From positions 1-14,294 of the forward strand of contig CAKMQH010000233.1 of NCBI GenBank assembly GCA_927911515.1: a DNA stretch of 14,294 nucleotides, in the 5' to 3' direction. Positions 4,567 through 12,000 of the stretch are shown here, one piece after another. This DNA comes from an uncultured Neisseria sp. Lineage in GTDB: Bacteria; Pseudomonadota; Gammaproteobacteria; Burkholderiales; Neisseriaceae. The notes beneath the pieces were generated by a model. That model ran no database searches and was not told where the DNA came from. It saw only the letters and a list, made by a program, of their open reading frames with translations. The position numbers were made by a program, and so were the translations under genes. The first letter of the stretch is position 1; each line of letters begins with the position of its first letter.

Positions 4567-7119
4567 ATGACCCCAAACCAAACCGTGCAGATTTCCGACA
4601 GCCGCCGTGCCGAGTTCAATCAGATTCTCGACGTACTGGAAAAGGAATGGCGCCAAAAACGTTCGAACAAATACGACGCGATAAATCTGAAACTCTGTCC
4701 CAGCTTTGCCGAAGTGGAGAAAGCCGCGCCCGAATACCGCGTCGATTTCCTGATCCACTGCATTGATTTGATACGCGGCTGGGGATGGAATAAAGTTTTT
4801 AACAACAAAGGCGGTGACAGGTTACGCAATTACGGCACCATCCGTGTAGCGGTAGCGATGGCTCTGGCGCGCAAAACGCTGCCCATGACGGAGCAGGATG
4901 TTCAGCGCATTTTTGCCGCTATGTTAGACGACAACGGGCTGTCCGAGCAGGAATCGGGTTACTATCCGCTCAAATATCTAATCAACCAAATCAAAAAACA
5001 GTTTCCCAATCCGAGCGAAACGCTTTCAGACTGTTTGAAAAACGCCTGCGACCGTTACCGCGTCTTTGTGGAACACTTGTGGGACAAGAAAGCCGCTACC
5101 GCCAACCTTGCCATTCTGGCAGAACTGGCGGGCGGTTCCGACGAAGCCTGTTTTCCCGCCCAAGACGACGAGTTTGCCCGATACGCTAATCCGCAACTTG
5201 CCGCGCTGCCGCCCGAACAGCAGGAAGTATGGAGCAAGATCCTTGCGCTTGCCCTGTCCGCCAATGCGGGCAAGCCGAGCGAAAAATACCTGAAAGAAGC
5301 CAAAACGCTGATTGACGGGCTGGGTGCGGACAGGTTCAAAAAAATGCTACACGGCTGGATAGAATTTGTCTGCAACAGCGAAGTGCAGACAGAAACCGTC
5401 ACCCACGGAGAATACAGTTACAGCACCCATGTCCTGCCCGTTTGCAGCGTCAACCAAACCGTGCTCAAAGGGCTGGTGTGGATGTGCAGCCATTTCCATG
5501 ACAGCGCCACCCTGTCCGCTCTTACCCAACTTGCGCTGCATTCATACGACAAAATCCCCAATCTCGGCGCGCGTTATGCTGCTATGGGCAACGCCTGTTT
5601 CTACGCGCTGTTCCGCTCCAAAGGGCTGGACGGCATCGCCTGCCTCTCACGCCTGCGCCTGCGGATTAAGTTCAGCAATGCGCAGAACGCGATTGCCAAC
5701 TATCTGGACGAAGCCGCCGCACAGCGGGGCGTGTCTCGCAACGAAATCGAAGACATGGCGGTGGACAGTTTCGGCTTGCAGGAAGGCTGCCGCGACTATG
5801 ACTTCGGCGGCTACACCTGCCGTCTGGCGGTAACGGGCGTAGGCAAGTCCGAACTGCGCTGGTTCAAACCCGACGGCTCGCCGCAGAAAACCGTACCCGC
5901 CTTCGTGAAAACCGACCATGCCGACAAACTGAAAAAGCTCAAAGCCACACAAAAAAAACCTCAACACCACGCTCACCGCCCAACGCGACCGCTTGGACCA
6001 AATGATGCGCTCCGAACACCGCGTACCGCTGGAACACGCCGAACAGTATTACTGGCAACACGGGCTGATGTCCTGCCTCACGCGCCCGCTAATATGGCAG
6101 TTTTTCCGCGACGAAAACGATACGCAGGGTCGCGCTGCACTGTGGTTGGACGGAACATGGGTGGATGAAACGGGCGCGCAAATCGATGTTTCAGACTGCC
6201 TGCAAGTCAGCTTGTGGCATCCCGCGCTCGCCACTCAGCAAAGCATCGCCCAGTGGCGTCAACTGCTGCTGGACAAAGAAATCCGCCAGCCGTTGAAACA
6301 GGCATATCGTGAAATCTATCTGCTCACCGAAGCTGAAATCAACACCAAAACATACAGTAACCGCTTTGCCGCCCACATCCTGAAACAACACCAATACATG
6401 ACGCTTGCCAAGGGGCGCGGCTGGAGAGGCTCGCTGGCCGGCGCGTGGGACGGCGGCGACGACGCAACCGTCTCGTTGGATTTGCCCGAATACAACCTGC
6501 TCGCCCAATTTTGGGCAAACGCAGTGGACAGCGAAGAAGCATGGACGGAAAGCTATATCTGGCAGTATGTCAGTACCGACCAAGTGCGCTTTCACCGGTT
6601 GGACGACGATTACCATGCCACCGCGCTGGACTTAATTGATATCCCGCCGCGCGTGTTTTCCGAAGTATTGCGCGACGTCGATTTGTTTGTCGGCGTGGCA
6701 AGCGTAGGCAACGATCCGACTTGGGAAGACAACGGTGGAGAGGCACGTTTTACAGCTACTGGCAGAGCTATTCCTTCGGCGATTTGGGCGAAGTGGCCAA
6801 AACCCGCAAAGCCGTACTGGAAACCCTGCTGCCGCGCCTGAAAATCGCCAAGGTTGCCTACATAGACGGCAACTTCCTCATCGTACAGGGCAAGTTGCGT
6901 ACCTACAAAATCCACATCGGCAGCAGCAACATCCTGATGCTGCCAGACGACCAATACCTCTGCATCGTACCCGACAGCCGCAAAAAAGACGCATCCGACA
7001 AGCTGTTTATCCCGTTTGAGGGCGACAACACGCTCTCGGTCGTCCTCTCCAAAGCCATGCTGCTGGCAGAAGACGACAAGATTACCGACAGCACGATTAC
7101 CTCGCAGATTCAGCGGTAA
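4567..7119 (+). CDS. DUF4132 (MolR/YehI-like) protein, two compensating frameshifts as sequenced
   Basis: 850 residues when read through two single-base indels. ATG 4567 (MTPNQTVQISDS) has AAGGAA just upstream. Frame one runs to ATQKK; an A8 tract (5951-5958) has one A too many; then NLNTTLTAQRDRLDQMMRSE continues to GGEARF; a T4 tract (6748-6751) has one T too few; then YSYWQSYSFGDLGEVAKTRK continues to the stop. The indels cancel, so the total is exactly 851 codons. The middle (about 470-720) has the DUF4132 pattern RLDQMMRSEHR, PLIWQFF, DTQGRAALWLDG. The end (about 740-845) carries AKTRKAVLETLLPRL and RTYKIHIGSSNILMLPDDQY, the conserved C-terminal module of these proteins. E. coli YehI and MolR belong here; no biochemical activity is established to my knowledge. 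No signal peptide or membrane segment is seen. It probably acts with the preceding Gly-Gly protein. Confidence 0.8.
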
Positions 7120-7125
7120 ATTGGG

Positions 7126-7175
7126 ACAGCCTGAAAAACGCAAATGCCTCCATCCTTGCGGTTTCAGGCTGTTTT
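7126..7175 (+). terminator. Terminator after the DUF4132 gene
   Basis: ACAGCCTGAAA at the left (7126-7136) pairs with TTTCAGGCTGT (7162-7172), extended by CGCAA/TTGCG inside with a small bulge, and followed by TTTT. It lies 7 bases after the stop codon and includes DUS-dialect-like CAGCCTGAA arms. Confidence 0.75.
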
Positions 7176-7403
7176 GGAACAGAGGACGCGTAGGCAGCAA
7201 ATGCCCGCCCCACCGTGAGAACACTAGACATAGGCCGGGTTCAAACTCAACATTTCGAGAATATTTGACCGTTTTTTTGCGGTTTGAGCCGACCTGCGCT
7301 TGCTAAATATCTAATGCCGAAGGTCGTCTGAAAAAGGCAGCCTGTTCTTCGAATGACCACATTTCAGACGACCCTAAACCTTCAACAACAAGGGAAAAAA
7401 ACC
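7176..7403. other. Intergenic stretch with an inverted DUS pair
   Basis: 228 bases without a supported gene. It contains an exact AGGTCGTCTGAA at 7321-7332 and, inverted, a one-mismatch copy at 7363-7374 (TTCAGACGACCC), giving a 12-13 bp stem with a 30-base loop just before the next gene's ribosome binding site. I see no clear promoter. Confidence 0.6.
7321..7332 (+). other. DNA uptake sequence (mucosa-type)
   Basis: AGGTCGTCTGAA exact, left arm of the inverted pair upstream of the acidic-protein gene. Confidence 0.85.
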
Positions 7404-7982
7404 ATGCTCACCACCCAAGCAGAGCAACTGATGCAACAATATCAAACTCAATTTATGCAGGACTGCGCCGAATGCGCTCCAAAACTGACCGCCTTTATCC
7501 AAGAAATATTGCAGGGCAGGCATTGGGGGTTTTCAGATGAAAACGAATCATTTGATCAGGCGGTGGCACTGATTATGGAATACGGATATCAGGATTTCTC
7601 TGTTTACGGCTGGCTGCGCAACCAAAATGGCGGCTCTTTAGGCGACGGCATCATAAACTTCCCTGAAGAATGCTTGCCCAAATTTGATGCAGATGTGGAA
7701 GACGGGATATACGGCTTGGAACAGGACGAAGAAGACGATGAAGAAAACGATGAAGAAGAAGTATGGGACGCCATAGATGATTTTTACAGCGGGCTACACG
7801 AATATTTCAGCCGCTGGTTTGCGGGCTGCTTCCGAACCGTTGCGCAAAACACCGCCTCCACCCTGCCCGCCTATTTTTCTGTACACGACACCAACAGCTA
7901 CACCAATCTTGCCACCATGCAGGAGGAACTTTGCGACGATATTGCCCAAAAATTCGGCTTGGCATCGTTTTGGCAAGATTAG
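7404..7982 (+). CDS. Hypothetical acidic protein
   Basis: 192 residues from ATG 7404, chosen because AGGGAA lies 8-13 bases upstream; an earlier in-frame ATG at 7353 would put a DUS inside the gene and lacks such a site. I do not recognise the family. Residues 108-119 are an almost pure acidic run (DEEDDEENDEEE), within a wider acidic part from about 95 to 127. Cysteines occur at 21, 24 and 90 and further on. The C-terminal part is aromatic and helical (DDFYSGLHEYFSRWFAGCF). No signal peptide or membrane segment is seen, so it is likely cytoplasmic. It is on the same strand as the DUF4132 gene but behind that gene's terminator, so a functional link is only a possibility. Confidence 0.75.
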   Translation: MLTTQAEQLMQQYQTQFMQDCAECAPKLTAFIQEILQGRHWGFSDENESFDQAVALIMEYGYQDFSVYGWLRNQNGGSLGDGIINFPEECLPKFDADVEDGIYGLEQDEEDDEENDEEEVWDAIDDFYSGLHEYFSRWFAGCFRTVAQNTASTLPAYFSVHDTNSYTNLATMQEELCDDIAQKFGLASFWQD

Positions 7983-8001
7983 GCAACGTGCCGTAACCCA
8001 A

Positions 8002-8013
8002 AGGTCGTCTGAA
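8002..8013 (+). other. DNA uptake sequence (mucosa-type)
   Basis: AGGTCGTCTGAA exact, 20 bases after the stop of the acidic-protein gene. Confidence 0.85.
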
Positions 8014-8062
8014 AACTCAGCTTCAATACAATCAAAACAAGTTTTCCAAAGAAAGCATAGGT

Positions 8063-8168
8063 TATAGTGGATTAAATTTAAATCAGGACAAGGCGACGAA
8101 GCCGCAGACAGTACAAATAGTACGCAAGGCGAGGCAACGCCGTACTGGTTTAAAGTTAATCCACTATA
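8063..8168 (+). mobile_element. Correia repeat (short form, 106 bp), copy 1
   Basis: Begins TATAGTGGATTAAATTTAAA and ends with the inverse TTAATCCACTATA; the inside carries the hallmark AAGGCGACGAAGCCGCAGAC, then GTACAAATAGTACG and GGCGAGGCAACGCCGTAC. Correia elements are non-autonomous repeats with about 25-bp inverted ends that insert at TA. The 106-bp length is the short, internally deleted class lacking the IHF-site segment. Transcripts of such elements can be cut by RNase III, and the ends can supply promoter sequence. Confidence 0.92.
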
Positions 8169-8357
8169 AAGACAGCAGAGCCAATCTTCCCACAAGCTCT
8201 AAGCAGGCGTGCATCCGCTTTTCAACAAGCCTGTTCAACAGAAATCCACAAGCCAAACCTTACCTGAAGATTTCAGCTTGCGCAGGAATGGCAATCGTCA
8301 ACAAGCCTTGTTTATTCGAATCCACAATATTCCGCCATGCAGACGGACGGAAGCAGA
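8169..8357. other. Sequence between the two Correia elements, no supported gene
   Basis: About 190 bases that contain no ORF with a ribosome binding site and no RNA gene that I recognise. A terminator closes it on the right. Confidence 0.5.
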
Positions 8358-8384
8358 AAGGGCGTATCGAGTACGCTCTTTTTT
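8358..8384 (+). terminator. Rho-independent terminator without an obvious gene
   Basis: AAGGGCGTA (8358-8366) pairs with TACGCTCTT (8372-8380), one G-U pair, loop TCGAG, followed by T6. The second Correia element begins right at its T-run. No coding gene ends just upstream on this strand. Confidence 0.7.
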
Positions 8385-8489
8385 ATAGTGGATTAAATTT
8401 AAACCAGTACGGCGTTGCCTCGCCTTGCGTACTATTTGTACTGTCTGCGGCTTCGTCGCCTTGTCCTGATTTAAATTTAATCCACTATA
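8384..8489 (-). mobile_element. Correia repeat (short form, 106 bp), copy 2, inverted
   Basis: Reverse complement matches copy 1 at 105 of 106 positions; the single difference is in the right inverted end (AAATTTAATCC here against AAAGTTAATCC in copy 1). It has the same terminal TATAGTGGATTAAATTTAAA. The two copies face each other across 215 bases. Confidence 0.92.
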
Positions 8490-8536
8490 TATGGATAGCA
8501 AAGGGGGCGATGTCCATGATCTTGTTGCAGTTTATT

Positions 8537-8548
8537 TTCAGACGACCT
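8537..8548 (-). other. DNA uptake sequence (mucosa-type)
   Basis: Reverse complement is AGGTCGTCTGAA exactly. Confidence 0.85.
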
Positions 8549-8632
8549 GTTTCAAAATTTTCTTACGGCATTTTTTCATTTTAGTATAAATGCTTTATGA
8601 AAGCCTAAGAGCATAAATCAGGAAGTCATCTT

Positions 8633-8648
8633 TGGCATGGTAATTGCA
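8633..8648 (+). promoter_or_regulatory. Candidate sigma-54 (RpoN) promoter
   Basis: TGGCATGGTAATTGCA matches the sigma-54 consensus TGGCACGNNNNTTGCW in all but one position, with the required 10 bases between the invariant GG and GC. The start of transcription would fall near 8659. The first ribosome binding site downstream is GGAGG at 8697-8701, before a 14-codon ORF; the adhesin starts at 9002. Sigma-54 promoters need an enhancer-binding activator, none of which is in the window. As I recall, pilE of commensal N. elongata is RpoN-dependent, whereas rpoN is degenerate in the gonococcus. Confidence 0.55.
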
Positions 8649-8708
8649 GGTTAAAGGTCATAGTTCTATATTGTTTGGTAAATAAGTGTTAAGTTTGGAG
8701 GTAAGATT

Positions 8709-8753
8709 ATGGATTATCGGAGCTTTTTTGAAATAGACGGTAAGTTTAGTTAG
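8709..8753 (+). CDS. Possible 14-residue leader peptide or truncated gene start
   Basis: ATG 8709 is preceded by GGAGG with 7 bases between, the best ribosome binding site in this intergenic region. The peptide MDYRSFFEIDGKFS ends at TAG 8751-8753. It is the first ORF after the sigma-54-like promoter. It may be a translated leader of the adhesin transcript, or what is left of a lost gene. No similarity is recognised. Confidence 0.35.
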   Translation: MDYRSFFEIDGKFS

Positions 8754-8951
8754 TCTTAAACACTATTTCCAAAGATATAGATATGTTCTAAAAATTGTAC
8801 CTAAGTGACAATTAACGTCATCCCGATTGGTTTTCAATAATATATAAACAAAATAAACGAATGCCTGCCTCATAAAATCCGCTTGTGACTGAAGAAGAAG
8901 ATCCGGCGGCGGGGTAGCGCGGGGAGTACGTCTCGTTTTGACCGTATATAT
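8754..8951. other. Adhesin upstream region, no gene seen
   Basis: AT-rich to about 8890, then a GC-rich patch (GGCGGCGGGGTAGCGCGGGG, 8903-8924). No ORF with a ribosome binding site, repeat or RNA gene is supported. Confidence 0.5.
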
Positions 8952-8980
8952 TTGAATTCAATCTGATATTTTTTTAATAA
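8952..8980 (+). promoter_or_regulatory. Candidate sigma-70 promoter of the adhesin, with T7 in the spacer
   Basis: TTGAAT (8952-8957), 17-base spacer, TAATAA (8975-8980). Seven T residues (8969-8975) run across the end of the spacer into the -10 box. The predicted start near 8987 would leave only about 15 bases of leader, holding AGAGAGA (8990-8996) as ribosome binding site. TTGACC at 8938-8943 is an alternative -35 without a well-spaced -10. Confidence 0.4.
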
Positions 8981-9001
8981 ATCCAACCAAGAGAGATTGT
9001 T

Positions 9002-12000
9002 ATGAATAAGATTTTCAAAGTTGTATGGAACCGTACCATCGGCTCTTTCGTCGTTACTTCCGAATTGGCGAAGGGACGTGTCAAATCAAGCAGCGAAGGT
9101 GCTGAAGGGGATGTGCGCGCCTCAGAGGAAGGTCGTCTGAAAACCTTATTCAGACTGACGGCGTTGAGCGCGGCATTATTGGGATTTTCCGAAGGGGCAT
9201 GGGCAGTGATTCCGGAAGGATCATTAACGGGGGGGGTACTCTCTATTGGTACAGGATCGACTTCCGCAAACGGAGCAGGTTCCATGTCTATCGGTCATAA
9301 TGCTCAAGCTAAAATCAATGGTGGTTTGGCAATTGCTCCCAATTCGACTCATACAACAATTTCTAACGGCAATAATGCTATTGCCATCGGTGTCAATCTT
9401 CGTGCGGATGGAACGAAGGCAATAGGGATTGGTGCGGATACTACTGTTAATGGAACAGGTGCCATTGCGATTGGTAACAATGATTCGAGCAGAATGGCGA
9501 ATCAAGGTGTTAACGGGAATGGTGCCATCGGTGTGGGTAGTAACTTAACAGCGCGTGGTAACAATGCAATTGCTGTGGGTACGGAATCTCAGGCAACGGC
9601 AAACCATGCAATTGCTATCGGTACTGGTACGCGAGCAATGGGAGAAGATTCTATCGCTATTGGTAGGTCTGAAGGCATCAAGTGGACGCGAGCAAACAAT
9701 AAGCAAAGTGTAGCTATCGGTTGGACGGCACAAGCAACTGGTGCGACCCAAGCAGTTGCTATTGGTCCGGATGCTGTTGCCTCAGGCACGCAATCCACTT
9801 CTATCGGTAACAATACCCGTGCAGAAGGGGATTCATCCATTGCTATCGGTGGCGACGATTGGAATATAGTCAGAGATAAATTGGTTACCACTTCTGGACA
9901 TAATAACCGAAAAGTAAGCGATATTTATAAATCGCTGACGGGCAAAGAAATGGTATTTGATACTAACTCTACATTTAAGGGTACGACTTCCAATCATGCC
10001 GCCGTTGCAGTAGGTGTAAAAGCCTATGCGGATGGGGTGCTTTCTACTGCCTTTGGTTCTGGTACGACTGCCACAGGTCTTGGCGCGGCGGCGTTTGGCG
10101 CGGGCGCAACTGCCAGTCAGGATAAATCTGTCGCAATCGGTGCGGGGTCGCACACCAATACCGATGCAACAGCTGTAACGAATGCGACAATCAATGGTAT
10201 TTCTTATAGCGGTTTTGCAGGAGCGACACATATTACTTCGGGTTCGCAAGTTTCTTTCGGTTCGGTAGATTACGAACGTCAACTTAAACATGTTGCACCA
10301 GGTGAAATTACTGCAACTTCTACCGATGCGATTAACGGCAGCCAGCTTTACGCGATTGCCAAAGATATGCAAGCCGCTCAAACCCATTATTACAGCGTCA
10401 ACCGCCCAGGTACGCCGGTAGCCAACTACAACAACGACGGTGCAACAGGCGAAAACGCGATTGCCGCCGGTCCTGAAGCCAGGGCGGCTGCGAGTAATGC
10501 GGTTGTGATAGGTAGCAAGGCTGTTGTTGAGGCGGCGGCAGGCTCTGATTCCACTATTAATGGCGATACTACTGGCGAAGGTTCAGTTGCCGTCGGTTCG
10601 CTAAGTAAGGCAAACGGTAAGAACGCGACTGCCATCGGTCAGCAAGCAAATGCCTATGGTCAAAACTCGTTTGCGGGCGGTCAAGATACTGAGTCATCAG
10701 GTAAATCGAGCGTGGCCATAGGTGATGGTTCAAGAGCTACTGATAATTCTACCACTGCTGTTGGTCCATATGCCAAAGCTCAAAAAGCAGGTGCATCAGC
10801 ATTCGGTTTCAATGCCAATGCTCAAGCAATAGGCTCTGTGGCAGTGGGTCGACTGGCACAAGCTCTGAAGTCGAATGCTGTTTCGGTAGGTAATGAAAGT
10901 AAGGCAAAAGGAGAAGATACTGTTGCTATCGGTACTAGTGCCGATGCTGTGCAAAATCGGGCAATGGCAATCGGTAAAGGGGCTTTTGCTAATGATGCCG
11001 ACACGATTGCCTTCGGTGCCGGTACGAAGGCTGATAAAAGATATGCTATTGCTATCGGTTCGGGCAATAATGCTTGGAAAACTGATTCTATCGCGTTAGG
11101 ACGTGCTGCCAATGCAGACGGCGCGGCTTCTTTGGCGCTTGGTTTGAACAGCCATACTCGCGAAGCCAATGCCATAGCTTTGGGTAACAACGCCAACGCG
11201 GACGATACCAATTCCATCGCTATCGGTACAAACAGCAAAGCTGATCAAGCTGCGGCAATCGCTATCGGTAATAATGTAAAAGCCAAGAAATACAGTTCGG
11301 TTGTTATCGGTGAAGATGCGGAATCCAATAATTCACGCTCTGTTGTGATTGGTTACCGTGCTTCTGCAACCAATCCTGCAATGTCCGCATCCAATCAAGA
11401 TACCAATCAAACCGTTGCTATCGGTGCATACGCCAATGCATGGGGCGATCAATCTACTGCCATCGGTAACAATGTAGACGCAAAAGGTAATTCTTCTATC
11501 GCTATCGGTGCGGACGACTGGGATACCGTTGCAGTGAAAACTGTAGCCGGTACGGGTAAAACGGTTAAACAGGTTTATCAAGACTATACCGGTGATGTGA
11601 TGGCAACCGGTGACGATACTTATACTCATACGACCTCAGGCGAAGCTGCGGTAGCGATTGGTACTAAGTCACAGGCAGAAGGCGAATTGTCTACTGCGTT
11701 CGGTACGGGTACGCGCGCCCAAGGCGTCGCCTCTGCCGCATTCGGTATGGGCGCGAAAGCCACTAAAGGTAACTCTGTGGCAATCGGTGCGGGCAGTACG
11801 ACTACAACCGATGCAACCAGTGTCAACGAAGCTACTGTCAACAATCTGAAATACTCAGGTTTTGCAGGCGGCAACAATATTAATCCAGGCGACCAAGTGT
11901 CTTTCGGTTCGGCAGGCTACGAACGTCAACTGAAAAACGTTGCGCCGGGCGAAATCTCTAATACTTCTACGGATGCCATCAACGGCAGCCAGCTGTACGC

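Noticed and set aside
6574..6586. AAGTGCGCT in the DUF4132 gene as a Haemophilus uptake signal
   Set aside because: It has one mismatch, and about three such near matches are expected by chance in a window of this length; nothing else there suggests transfer.
6610..7224. 204-residue ORF on the minus strand under the DUF4132 end
   Set aside because: The plus strand carries the conserved DUF4132 C-terminal motifs; the antisense frame has no ribosome binding site or family features.
7225..7260. GGGTTCAAACTC resembling a tRNA T-arm
   Set aside because: No acceptor, D or anticodon arm can be built around it.
8063..8489. A CRISPR array formed by the repeated units
   Set aside because: There are only two copies, inverted, 106 bp long and with Correia ends.
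8288..8584. 98-residue ORF running through the second Correia element
   Set aside because: Most of its length is Correia repeat sequence and it has no ribosome binding site; the same kind of peptide appears wherever the repeat is translated.
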